Shown here piece by piece: positions 1-9,676 of a stretch of 64,000 nucleotides of DNA. The notes under the pieces are model-generated. The model did not search any database. It was not told where the DNA came from and saw nothing but the letters and a program-made list of their open reading frames with translations. Numbering within the stretch: position 1 is the first letter of the stretch; every line of letters begins with the position of its first letter. The DNA is from Sacculina carcini (Eukaryota; Arthropoda; Thecostraca; Sacculinidae): positions 5,676,141 through 5,740,140 of the forward strand of contig OU696581.1 in assembly GCA_916048095.2 (NCBI GenBank), written 5' to 3'. Both the position numbers and the translations under genes were made by a program.

Positions 1-177
1 GCACCACATATCTACCAAGACACGCCACCGAACGGTTGTCAACACTCGATACTGTACCGCACCACCTCTCTATGCGTCTCACTACCCATGAGCCCACCAC
101 CGATCTAGAGCACCCAGTGTCCACCAATAACTTCACCGCTCTTCCTTCCACCACCCCAGCTATTACAGGTAGCGCCG
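1..177 (-). pseudogene. Retropepsin fragment of LTR element X1, running off the window
   Basis: Read on the minus strand from about 150 down to 1, a frame different from the preceding Gag encodes VKLLVDTGCSRSVV, the active-site loop of a retroviral-type aspartyl protease (D-T-G). It would mature the Gag-Pol polyprotein. A stop ends Gag at 178 and the protease lies in another frame. The rest of Pol lies beyond the left edge, so completeness cannot be judged. The assignment rests on the DTG motif and its place directly after Gag, as in the other X copies. Confidence 0.6.
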
Positions 178-969
178 CTAGTCCGTACCCCGAGGAATTG
201 CCGGCGCAGAAACTCCTCGGCTGGCGTTTCCCCGTGCCACTGGACAGCTCCATGACATGTGCCCTTTCTCTCCGCATGACCAACAGTCAACCTCAGCCTG
301 AATCCGACGCATTCTCGGGCAAAATCGAATAAGATGAAGTCCCCCACATTCAAAACAGCGTCTCTCATCGCGCCTTACATTCGTATCCGGAAGGTTTCCA
401 GAGCGCTTGTTGTTAGTCGTCCGCGCAGAACTACCATCAGCTCTGTCCAAATACTTTTGTAGGGCCACTGCAGCGCTAGGCTGGTCCATCAACTCAGACA
501 TGAGGGATCTCGCACGTTCAACGACGCTGGACAAGGCGATTGCGTCGACGCCAGCTGTCGCCCTCAGTTCACGGGAGACAACTGACGGTAGTCCAGTAAC
601 AAACGCTCTTAATAACAGCTTGTCTGACGTTATGCCGGCCAATCGAGCCAACTTTCTCAAATCTGTCATGAATACATCTACTGGTTCATCCCTCCACACT
701 CTCTTGCAAAACGTTTCGTATGCCGAAAATGGATTGATCGAGAAAGCGTTGATAAGAGCGTCTTTAATCGCTTCTGAGTCCGCCTTCTTGTCATCGTCCA
801 GCTCAGTGTAGACTGCCAGAGCGTTGCCCTCGAGAAACATTGGCATCAGCATTTCAGTATTTTCCAACTTTCTCAGTTGGACCACAAGCTCAAACTTTTC
901 GATCCATTCAACGATGCCGCCCGTGCCGTCGAACGCGCGAACCACGTCTGTCAGCTTCACATTCGCCAT
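178..969 (-). CDS. Gag of LTR element X1
   Basis: This 263-residue ORF starts at MANVKL (ATG 967-969), 13 nt inside the LTR. It is the capsid/nucleocapsid polyprotein of an LTR retrotransposon. The N-terminal two thirds is a retrotransposon Gag fold with the family pattern 'FDGTGGIVEWIEKFE', 'MFLEGNALAVYTEL' and 'FMTDLRKLARLAG'. The C-terminus has two zinc knuckles: CFECGGLHLIRFC (one residue shorter than C-x2-C-x4-H-x4-C) and the canonical CWSCGEKGHMSWSC, for RNA packaging. Homologous Gags lie near 4.8, 21, 38.7 and 52.5 kb. The ORF is open, but X1 as a whole cannot be assessed because the element leaves the window. Confidence 0.85.
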   Translation of the reverse strand: MANVKLTDVVRAFDGTGGIVEWIEKFELVVQLRKLENTEMLMPMFLEGNALAVYTELDDDKKADSEAIKDALINAFSINPFSAYETFCKRVWRDEPVDVFMTDLRKLARLAGITSDKLLLRAFVTGLPSVVSRELRATAGVDAIALSSVVERARSLMSELMDQPSAAVALQKYLDRADGSSARTTNNKRSGNLPDTNVRRDERRCFECGGLHLIRFCPRMRRIQAEVDCWSCGEKGHMSWSCPVARGNASRGVSAPAIPRGTD

Positions 970-970
970 A

Positions 971-982
971 GCCGAAATAGCT
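971..982 (-). other. Primer-binding site of X1 (matches tRNA-Phe 5' end)
   Basis: The plus strand reads GCCGAAATAGCT immediately beside the LTR edge. This equals nucleotides 1-12 of eukaryotic tRNA-Phe(GAA). On the element's sense strand it is AGCTATTTCGGC, so a 5' tRNA-Phe fragment ending at U12 could pair with it and be extended into the LTR. The usual TGG start of a tRNA 3'-end site is absent. Confidence 0.6.
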
Positions 983-1407
983 TGTGACTTCAACGAACAC
1001 AAGAAAGAGGAGAAACGTCTATTCTGAAGTAAAGAGAAATAAAGAGATGGAAAACGATAAAAGCACTCGCACGCATAAACACTCGCAATTGACACCGCAC
1101 ACGATCACTCTCGCACCTCACACGCGCAAACACAATCACTCTCACAACTTCCCCGCAAGGCTCACACTTTCACGTCCAATCCTCACTACAGACTGCTGCA
1201 AATATAGCCGCACACGCTGACAGATGAAACATTGCATCATCGAGCGGTCTAATTACCAAGGACCCTTGCAAGCTCACACACACACGCTCTCTACCACACA
1301 TGCACCCTCTCACAACGCATTCACAGATATACACCCACTCGCGTGCAAGCAAGCATTTACATACACCTCGCTGCAAGTGTGGCATATATACATACAGACA
1401 TACAACA
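983..1407 (-). repeat. 5' LTR of X1
   Basis: The segment begins TGTGACTT next to the primer site and appears to end at CATACAACA. That end resembles the X6 LTR end CAGATATAACA. It is rich in CA/CTC tracts like the other X LTRs. The far boundary is inferred by comparison because the partner LTR lies outside the window. Confidence 0.55.
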
Positions 1408-1563
1408 AATACCGCAGCGCATCGATGCGAAAATATCCAAAGCTAAACACACAATACAACATTAATCATTATTAAAACATTAGTATAATTTCATACTGCT
1501 ATGTATTAGTATAACCTAATGCATTTGTATATATTTGCAGGTACATTGCTGGTCAAGAATAAG

Positions 1564-4185
1564 ATGGATGTCCATAAAGAGCCCCAAATAAAAAGGCGTC
1601 GATCTTTGGATATTGTCCATTGTGTTATCTGCTCGGATTCACTTCAAGGCAGAAATCACGGGCCTGCGGTGAAGAACCCAACTGTTGAGGGGCTGAGATC
1701 GGTGCTGAAAACAGCTGAGCTGAGGCAGGACGACATTTATCAGCAGATATGGCCACATCGAGAGGACATACTCACTTTGCAATTCAAAGTGTGCTACCAC
1801 AAAAGCTGTAGAGCACAATACACCAGCAAGACAAATGTCACCCGTCAGACTGAGAAGTCAGAATCCCCGTCGCCCAGTGCTTCTTCATCCCAACCAAGAA
1901 GACTCACCAGAGAGGATACTAGCAGCTTCAACATCAGGTAACAGTGCTTCATTTGCGGATCTTCCGAAAAACGTAAGCCAGACAAAAACAGGGAAAAGCT
2001 CACACCAATCAATACAGGCATTGGAAAGTCCACGAGATCAAAAGTGATTGAAGCTGCCGAAAAGAGGCAGGATGAAGTCATTCGACTACGGATGCTGTGC
2101 CAACCTGACCTTTTTGCCTTTGATGGCAATTATCACCGCTCATGCTACTCGCATTACATCTCTGACAGGAATCTTCAAGCTTCGGTTAACACAATGCAGG
2201 AACAACCACTGTCAAGTCATGACAAAGCTTTCCACAGGCTTGCACATGAAATAGAACAGACTGTCCTCTCAAAACAGACACCAAGAGTATCCACACTGGC
2301 AAGGAAACGTCACAACTTCATCAGTATAAAAAAAGAGATGGGCATTCCCCAACAAGAGGCACAGCAGTATTCTACCTGGAAGCTCAAGCAAAGACTTAAG
2401 GGTTACTTCCAAGGTAAACCGTCATTCATCGAACGCTCAGGTTACTCCGACCTGCTGTGTTCCAGTTCAATCACCGTGGGAGATGCCCTGAATAAAACAC
2501 CAAGCCTGCATGCGGAGATGAGCGACCAAGATGAACCAGACCTTGCGGAGCTGAGTAACACTCCGTCAATGCCAATGGAGATGAATGAAGCCATGGTATT
2601 GCATAGGGCTGCTGGAATATTGAGAATATTGCACAGGGCTGCAAGAAACTGGCAAAGCACACATGAAGAACTTTTCAGAGAAACGCTTGGTGGAGAACAC
2701 TAAATCAGTGAGCCTTTGGGACCCACAGCCAAGACTCGCGATTACGACATTCGCGTACATGCGAAAACCGCTACTGACAGACAAGCAGAAGAAGCTGATG
2801 TGCAGCACTGAGGTCATGTTTCGACGTCTGCTGTCAGTCTCAAATACGAGAGACATTGATCTCCAGAAAGTGCTGGAACACGAATTGGACGAACGAACGA
2901 ATCCTACTTCAAGACATTTGATGATCTGTCGCAACAAGTTCTGAGGAAAATCCTGAGACTGCTCGAGCAGGAAGACCTGGGAATCGATGTTGTCACAGTC
3001 GTGTTTGACAGGTATGACAAAGAGGACTCAATGAAGCTGATGGAGCGTCGACGTCGGGGTGCTGGAGAGACCACACCCAGTCATCAAATAACCAGTCTCC
3101 GTGAAGTGCCAAACTACCAACTATTCCTAAAAGGCTCAGCAAAAAAGGCCGCCCTGTCTGCATTTCTGTGCGAATCAATTGCTGCCAGTGCACCAGCTCA
3201 ACTGAAACAGAACAACACCATCATACTCGCTGGATGATTTGCCAGTGGTGAGACCGTCAAGTTGGTCACTAACTCTGGGTTAGTGATGATGCCGCATCTG
3301 TTTTCGACACAATAAGAAGCAGACACCAGACTTTTCCTCCATGTCATTGACCTGGCAACCACCCACACTAGGGTCATCGTCCGCTGTGATGATACAGACG
3401 TCCTGGTGCTTCTGCTCTATTACTATGACAGAGGGCTTCTGGCTGATGAAGTCTACATGCATGCTGGTCACGCTGGAAAATTTGTCACTCGGGAGCGATA
3501 CATTCCCATCCACACAATCGCTGGAGAGCTTGGTAACGGAGTAAGTGCATGTCTCCCTGCTGCCCATGCATTAACCGGGTGTGATACCGCCAGCGCGTTC
3601 TATAAGATTGACAAGCGTACCGCCTTCACAAAGTTGGTAGAGCACATCGACTCTGTCCAACAGCTATCTGAGTTTGATGGATCGTATTCACTGAGAATCT
3701 CACTGGACACTGCTCGGAGATATGTACTGCTGTTGTATGGTAAGAGGAGCAAGAACTGCAACACGCTGTATGAGCTGAGGTATGCAATGGCTTCAACAAC
3801 GGACAAACAAGCAGCCATGCTGCCACCAACAGAGGACGCCTTTAAGCAGCATGTGTTGAGGGCACTGTTTCAGGCAATGATATGACTTCAAGGCCATGTT
3901 GCAAAGCCAGAGGTAAAGGACCCTGTAGGTCATTGATGGACCAGAGAAGGAGATGGATCCCTGGAGCACAAACTCCATGAGAAACAATGTGCTCCACTTG
4001 AAGTCAGATACATCACACATCTCGTCTGCAATGACAAGGATTGCAAGGTGTCGGGTAAATGTCCTTGCCTCCTGGACGGACTGCCTTGCATTGAGTCATG
4101 CGCCTGCAGCAGCACAGACTGCCCAAACAACTCCACAGCCCAGCAAGGTCAATCTGATGATGAAGACATTGACAATGAGGACTAA
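1564..4185 (+). pseudogene. Zinc-module plus FEN/PIN-like nuclease-type protein, decayed
   Basis: I recognise this as a multi-copy invertebrate family usually left uncharacterised. The first frame starts at MDVHKEP and has two tandem Cys/His modules: CVIC...YHKSC (about 1,618-1,815) and CFICG...YHRSC (about 1,947-2,150). A central helical region follows, then a segment that looks like a PIN/FEN nuclease core: VVFDRYDKEDSMKLMERRRR (about 3,000), EADTRLFLH, DDTDVLVLLLYY (about 3,390) and HALTGCDTASAF (about 3,570). The last motif echoes the GCD loop of FEN/XPG. The tail is Cys-rich (about 4,025-4,130). In-frame stops (for example 1,939-1,941) and several frameshifts break it. The 1,939 stop lies in AG|GTAACA and could be a splice donor. 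TTGCAG at about 1,541 resembles an acceptor. The nuclease fold is my inference. Confidence 0.6.
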
Positions 4186-4609
4186 ACCAGGAAACAGCCA
4201 TGTACCCAACGAAGACAATTATTATAATGACTGTTCACGACGTACTCACAACACAAACTGTCATGCAAAGTGAGAAACTGTTCAACACACCGTTAAAATA
4301 AAAATTATGGACATTTTTGTATATTGAGATATTTCCGGTGTTGGGAAATAAAACTGCTATAACATTGCTAAAAATTGATGGATTTTCATTTTGTTTTTTC
4401 CCCTTGTAATCTAGATACATCATGTTTATTAATTTCAATAGTATGGAGTCCACAGGGGTCACCAAAACAATGATTTTGTCAATAATTTTCAAAAATTATT
4501 CGCTTCTCTTGAGGAAGCATATTAATAGCTTATCTCTTGATGGTTTATTATTTATTGTTATTTATTTATTATTTTCTATCCAACTCTCTTTCAATACTTT
4601 TTTCTTTTC
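4186..4609. other. AT-rich non-coding stretch
   Basis: No gene, repeat family or tandem array is evident here. The stretch includes runs such as TTATTTATTATTTTCT. It may be the 3' UTR of the preceding pseudogene followed by the body of the LINE tail that begins near 4,610. Confidence 0.4.
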
Positions 4610-4737
4610 GAACTCTCATTCTCTCTGAATCTTTTGGGCGCTTCCGGTACATGGGGCCACCTTAGCGTGGTAATGGTGCTTGCACTCTTCCCATGCTACT
4701 GGATTTGCCTGTAATTAACAATAATAATAATAATAAG
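4610..4737 (+). mobile_element. 3' end of a 5'-truncated LINE with (AAT)n tail
   Basis: A GC-richer 3'-UTR-like block (about 4,630-4,710) ends in AACAATAATAATAATAATAAG, a simple-repeat tail typical of CR1/L2-type LINEs. No coding part remains. It abuts the X2 Gag fragment. The 5' boundary is uncertain. Confidence 0.5.
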
Positions 4738-4945
4738 CTGCAATCACACAGCGAAAGCACCGCCAGTAAGTCGCAGCGGCACAATTGACAAGACTGACAC
4801 ACCCCTCATTTCACATAATTTCTCGGCTCTGGTGAACCACTCCACCACATCAGTGGTGCCGTTAAACTCCTCTACCAACCGGGCATCAAAATGTGCCCCA
4901 TCGCACTTCACTGCAGCTCAAGAGAGCATCTCGAGAATACTTAAA
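4738..4945 (-). pseudogene. Gag N-terminal fragment of LTR element X2
   Basis: Read on the minus strand, the translation contains HFDARLVEEFNGTTDVVEWF and later VPLRLTGGAFAV. Both match the N-terminal Gag of X4 (YDGTSDIVEWFTRA, VIPLRLTGGAFSVW). The frame then meets a stop and the element ends abruptly at the LINE (AAT)n tail. Only the first 70 or so codons survive. Confidence 0.65.
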
Positions 4946-4957
4946 GCCGAAATAGCT
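4946..4957 (-). other. Primer-binding site of X2 (tRNA-Phe nt 1-12)
   Basis: The plus strand reads GCCGAAATAGCT, exact to the 5' end of tRNA-Phe, and directly abuts the LTR start TGTAAAAG at 4,958. It is the same site as in X1 and X6. Confidence 0.6.
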
Positions 4958-5178
4958 TGTAAAAGACGCACGATCACAACGCAAAAACACTTTATTCAGA
5001 CACAACGACCACACACAACGACAACCTAGAACCAACTCACCCACACTCACACGACATTACACACCAGCAACGAACCATCATCACCGATCACACTTGCAAG
5101 GACAGGACATACCTGGAATTATACACCAGTCAACTGCTGCACGTGCACATACACCCCAGCAACAGTGAGCTCATGTTG
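4958..5178 (-). repeat. 5' LTR of X2 (partial, outer end unclear)
   Basis: The segment starts TGTAAAAGACGC beside the primer site and carries the CA/CAC-rich composition of X-family LTRs. The outer end merges with a 113-bp tandem duplication. A CATACTACAGATATCAA stretch inside that duplication resembles the usual X LTR end, so the LTR may reach about 5,255. Confidence 0.45.
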
Positions 5179-5402
5179 CATAGCCAGATGATGCACACAC
5201 ACCATGCATGCACCAATGCATACACACACACATGCATACATGCATACTACAGATATCAAATTGCTTAACATATTGATAGGCATATTGATTCCATAGCCAG
5301 ATGATGCACACACACCATGCATGCACCAATGCATACACACACACATGCACACATGCATACTACAGATATCAAATTGCTTAACATATTGATAGGCATATTG
5401 AT
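5179..5402. repeat. 113-bp tandem duplication
   Basis: Two head-to-tail copies begin CATAGCCAGATGATGC at 5,179 and 5,292 and both end near GGCATATTGATTC. They differ at only a base or two (CATGCATACATGC against CATGCACACATGC), so the duplication is recent. Each unit contains a short CA run. The overlapping ORFs are by-products. Confidence 0.85.
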
Positions 5403-5600
5403 TCATATGTCTTCTTACGAAGAAAGTGCTGTTTTTATGAAAGATTCACTTGGTTTTTATGAATACAATTCCCTGATTTTTTTATATATTTTGGTTCATA
5501 CAAAACACATTGGTTTTTATGGGAAAAAATCAACTGGTATTTATGAGAAATCCTATATTTTTACGACAAAACATTTGAGTTTCTATGAAAAACACTATTT
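5403..5600. repeat. Degenerate AT-rich repeat with TTTTTATGAAA core
   Basis: At least five loosely spaced repeats of a core such as GGTTTTTATGAAA occur about every 30-40 bp. In one frame they read as recurring GFYEK/IYEK, an apparent short ORF that I treat as a repeat artefact. From 5,600 to 5,946 I see only AT-rich sequence. Confidence 0.5.
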
Positions 5601-5946
5601 TTAGAAACCTCTGAGTTGAAAAAACTGTGTTCACTCTGAAAACAAACATGAATTAACTTCCATGGACAAAATTTGAACTTACGGTTCTATCGAGTGTGGT
5701 CGTACCTGTTCTAATTGCTGCTATGGTACGCTTTATATTATTTTATTATAATTATTTTCTTTATATTTAAAATAAAATCAAATAATTTTACGCTTTATGT
5801 TTACATTGTTAGGCAGAACAATAAGTGTTTTACATTCTTAGTCTATTAAGCCACACACTCATGTAATTTAGTTATACATTTAGTTATATATTTGCTATAG
5901 AGGACAGAGTGCAATCTTTGTATGGCTAGTAACATTCACGTTTTAT

Positions 5947-7345
5947 TTGCTGGTAAAATACGCAAATTTGATTGCAAATTTGCAAATACGCAAAATAGCA
6001 AATTTGATTGCAAAAGCAGTAAAGCCTCATACTATCGTTGAATCTCTGATCATGTCGGCAGTAGATGTAGTGCTTTCAATTCTAATGAATACAAACCCGC
6101 AAGAGGTAACTAGTGTTACTCCTCTGAATAACTCCTCGGTTTCAAGTATTGATGAGATGGCAGCTGACGTTGAAAACCAATTAGTCTCGAAACTGCCGGT
6201 GAATGATTTCTCACTTCAACTCGACGAATCATCTTTGCCAGATAATTCTGCACTTTTGATGGCATTTGTGGGGTTCACTGATGTGCACGAAATACGTCAA
6301 GAAATGCTTTTGGCATTGAAGTTAACAACTGACACCAACTGAATCTTTTCATAAAAGTTTAGGCCTATTTTGAGAAGCACAATATTCCACTCAAGAACAT
6401 TGTCTTGTGCAACAGATGGTGCAGCTTCGATGATAGGAAAGCACCGGGGATTCAATGCTTTCTTGAAAAAAAGTTGTTCCCAATGTCATTTGTGTGCAGT
6501 GTTGTTCACCTAGCTGTCAAAAACTTAGCCAAGTGATTCATGCAGATATCCTGCTGTCATCACGACTGTGATGACAGCAGACATGATAAAAAGTAGAGCA
6601 CTGCAAAACGCCACTTTCAGGAACTATGTGAGCAGAGCAACAATGAGTTTGAAAGACTTGTGTTGCTTTGGGACAGTATAATATGTTTCTTGAGCGGAAA
6701 CTTCTTGCTGCAGAGTGATATTTTCTGCTTATGACATATGTTGGAAACTAAATATTCTCAACAAAGAGCTTCAAGGAGATTCATCCACCACGTTTCCGTG
6801 GACAGACATCCAAAGGAAAACCTAAGCTATACTGGTTGCACATTGGAAGGCGAGAGTTCGCAGATTCATTCATTGACGGATATGTCTGCTGAGTTCGACG
6901 ATGACCTAGATGTATATTTTGATCATCTGAAGCAATTGAATATGAAACTCGCTCCTTCGCCCTACTCCCGATGAATGTGCCACACTGGTGTGTGGACCCG
7001 TTCACTGTTGATGCATTTGAAGTTGACGTCATCCTACAAGAATGTGTGATTGAGCTTCAAAATGACACACTAGATCAAACAAGGTTCAAGCTTGGAGATT
7101 ATCAGAAACTATGGATGGATGAAGACGTGTGAAAGAAATATCCACTACTCTGGAAATAAGTGAAGTTCTATGTTTTTGCATTCCCCACGTCTTATCTGGT
7201 TGAGACTAGTTTCAGTCGGTTGATGCACCTGCTGTCCCTAGGAATCACCTCAATACAAACAAAACGGGATATTTACGTCTCTCTGGCGGCATTTGAGCCA
7301 AACATTGATAAGTTGGCGGATTTGCATCCCACTGAAACCAATTGC
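5947..7345 (+). pseudogene. hAT-superfamily transposase (ZBED5/FAM200-like), decayed
   Basis: A cut-and-paste DNA transposase remnant read in several frames. The first frame has KPHTIVESLIMSAVDVV, MAADVENQLVSKL and FSLQLDESS, the RNase H-like first strand with the catalytic-Asp region 'LQLDES'. The next frame has CATDGAASMIGKHRGF, matching the family's CTDGAAAM. Later come LNKELQG and FPWTDIQRK, and the C-terminal dimerisation segment SYLVETSFSRLM...NIDKLADLHP. Many stops and frameshifts make it non-functional. A hAT-like terminal repeat lies downstream at 7,722-7,741. I could not find the left terminus or the N-terminal BED finger. Confidence 0.8.
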
Positions 7346-7429
7346 AATGTAAATATATATTGTAAATTACACCTGCATTTACTGTGTGTTCATTTATTTT
7401 ACATTACATATATTTTTACATACATTTTA

Positions 7430-7535
7430 CATTGCGTCGGGTATAAAGTGTATAAAGTTAAAGTGTATAAAGTGTAAAGTTAAAGTGTATAAAGTGTATA
7501 AAGTTGCGTTGGGTATAAAGTGTATAAACTGTTCA
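7430..7535. repeat. GTATAAAGT minisatellite
   Basis: About nine irregular units of GTATAAAGT or GTATAAAGTTAAA occur in tandem, just downstream of the hAT coding remnant and before its terminal repeat. The array probably lies within the element's 3' non-coding part. Confidence 0.8.
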
Positions 7536-7721
7536 AATAAAGGTACTTTTCAATGAATACTGCTTTAAATTGATGATCCGAGTATTAGATATTATACTGC
7601 AATGACATGCATAAGGGTATTGAAGTAATTACATGTGGGTTTGAAGAGTGAACAACGAAAAATTAGTTTCTGGGGGGCCACAAGGACACGAATTATGTTG
7701 GTGTGAAGGGGCCACGGCAAG

Positions 7722-7741
7722 AAAAAGGTTGAAAACCCCTG
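7722..7741 (+). repeat. hAT right terminal inverted repeat
   Basis: The sequence AAAAAGGTTGAAAACCCCTG ends the hAT element. Its reverse complement begins CAGGGGTTTTCAACC, a typical CAGGG hAT terminus. The next 8 bp (GTTTACAC) would be one target-site duplication. The left copy was not found. Confidence 0.7.
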
Positions 7742-7859
7742 GTTTACACCACACACCATTAACCAAGCAATCGAATATCACAGAACGATACGTACTTGGC
7801 GCGCGTGCGACAATACAATGTAAACAACCCACACGCTACACCAGCCCGCACTTAAAGAG

Positions 7860-9140
7860 AGACTACTTCACTAAACGTGAAGTTAACCATCGCTTGCGAC
7901 CTCTAGAGGGTGGAAGTTCCCGTCGCGATCTTCCGTCATCCGGGGGCTCAGCGTGACTTGATGTCGTATCTGCCTGAGTTGCACCTGCGGACTAGGGCGG
8001 ATTACATTAAATCGGTATCTCGACCGTCGGTGATGACGCCGTGTCCTGCTCTGCAACTGCGTCTTCGGTTGGCGGATCACTTTCAGCCGGTTCCTCGAGT
8101 GCCGGAGACCACGCCGTATTTTGCTCTGCCACCGCGTCTTCCGTTGGCGAAGGAAGCCAACGACCCGTTTCGACCTCCGATGATGGTGAACCTGCCCGAA
8201 GGACAGATGCGTTTTCGGAGAGATGGGCCGCATTCCGCACAGAGCCGTCTTCCAGGTAATACGCCGATCATCTCACTCCCGTTATACGCAACGCATCCTT
8301 GAAACGACACCCTGATTTACCGAGGCGAAACTTCTCCTGCACACACGCCGAGTCTTCCGGGGCGAACGTCGGGATACTCGTGACATTCCAGTGATCATAG
8401 TTCCGCTTGTTGCGGGTCTGCTGTCTGCGCAGACGCTGATCGATAGATGAATCGACGCGCTTGTTAAAACCCGGTTTCATGCGTCGCCCATGCAATAGCA
8501 TCGAGGGAGACGGTGGTGCAATGTGGCGTGGTTCAGCACACAGTCAACAGTTTCCGCATACGCTCCTGGAACTTTGCTCTGCCTTGACATTGTTAAATAC
8601 AGGTCTTGAATGCCCTGTTGACGATCGAGTTGTCTCGAGGCTAGTAGGCCGCCGATCGCCGATGCCGTATGTTACGTTGCTTGACCTAACGCTCAAACGC
8701 CTCACTGACGAATTGTCGCTCATTGTTGGTGAAAAACTCCTGAAAGCCCTCGCGACTACAGATGGCATTCAGGAAGCTCATCATGCTGCCAATTTTATTA
8801 GTGAAGCCAACTTCGACTCACTCAGAGAGTTAATCGATTAGTGTCATCGGTTAGCGGGCCTCTGGCGGAGCCGAGTCGATAGGGTCCACGGCGTCAATTG
8901 CCAGCTTCTGCCACGGGTGGTCTGAAAGGGGGGGGGGGGCACACTGCATATCAGCTGGTCGAGCCGCAGAAGACATCAGCTTGTCGCTAACTTGACAGTA
9001 CACGCACACGGACACCAGTCGCTGAACATCCTATTTCATTCCGGGCCACAAGGCCACGCTGCACAGGAACTGTTTAGATCTTGCTAATCCATCCTGTGCA
9101 GCGTGGGCACGACTGAGGTAGTCGGACCGCAGCTTGCTCG
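7860..9140 (-). pseudogene. Gypsy A: integrase and C-terminal Pol, decayed
   Basis: This is the 3' half of a minus-strand Ty3/Gypsy Pol. From 9,140 downward it carries an HHCC-type region (LSRAHAAQDGLARSK, VYC). Next comes an eroded integrase core in which VTDNGRQF has become FTNNERQFVSEAFER, then MLLHGRRMKPGF (8,268-8,501) and a Pol tail with DGSVRNAAHL. The tail is closely related to Gypsy C (MLLHGRSMR, EDGSVRNPAHL) near 27.4-27.7 kb. Stops and frameshifts are frequent. Its upstream RT/RNase H lies at 12,090-12,994, separated by LINE J1. A poly-G run occurs at about 8,929-8,938. Confidence 0.75.
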
Positions 9141-9410
9141 GAACAAATTATTTGATTGATTGATTGATTGATTATTGGTTTTTTTGGGGTGCACCGGCCT
9201 CTAGGACCATATGGCACCCCCAGTCTGTTGTTAGCTAAATTAAACGAAAACTATGCAAATGAACGTAATGGAGCGATGAAATAAATAAGCGAGAGGGTGA
9301 ATGATATGAATATGAAAGTCAGAAGAATAAAAACCAATAAATAGTTTTAAAAGGCAAAAGCCGTAAAAATTATAAAATGCGGCCCTCAATGACCGCCGAT
9401 TGCTCATGTC

Positions 9411-9676
9411 CTAAAACCTCGTCAATAGTCCGAACGGATTCAAGACAACGTAAACGCGCCTCTGAGAATGATGACATCTGAAATGACATTCCACCAGGAT
9501 GTGTTGCACGGAGAGACGTGCATTACATGCGCTGCACGTGGGTTCAGGTTGTCCGAGTAGAAGATGGCGATGAGTGTCGTACGTGTGACCCACACGCAGA
9601 CGACAGAGCGCCACTTCCTCGGACCTCTTCCGGCGATAAGAGCACATCCAATATCCGATTTCGGGCTCCACTGCTT
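9411..9676 (-). pseudogene. LINE J1 ORF2 C-terminus (CCHC)
   Basis: This piece encodes the ORF2 tail with EEVALCRLRVGHTYDTHRHL and the motif CSACNARLSVQHILVEC (C-x2-C-x7-H-x4-C), standard at the C-terminus of I/R1/Jockey-group ORF2. It is in a different frame from the upstream RT/RNase H because of the second internal deletion. Confidence 0.75.

Noticed and set aside
971..982. Start of a real tRNA-Phe gene
   Set aside because: Only the first 12 nt match. The next bases are LTR sequence, and no anticodon arm follows.
5317..5604. 95-codon ORF with repeated FYEK
   Set aside because: It overlaps the 113-bp duplication and an AT-rich degenerate repeat, with no start context, homology or splice evidence.
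8461..8841. 126-codon plus-strand ORF
   Set aside because: Antisense to the decayed Gypsy A integrase, whose motifs (FTNNERQFVSEAFER) are read on the minus strand.
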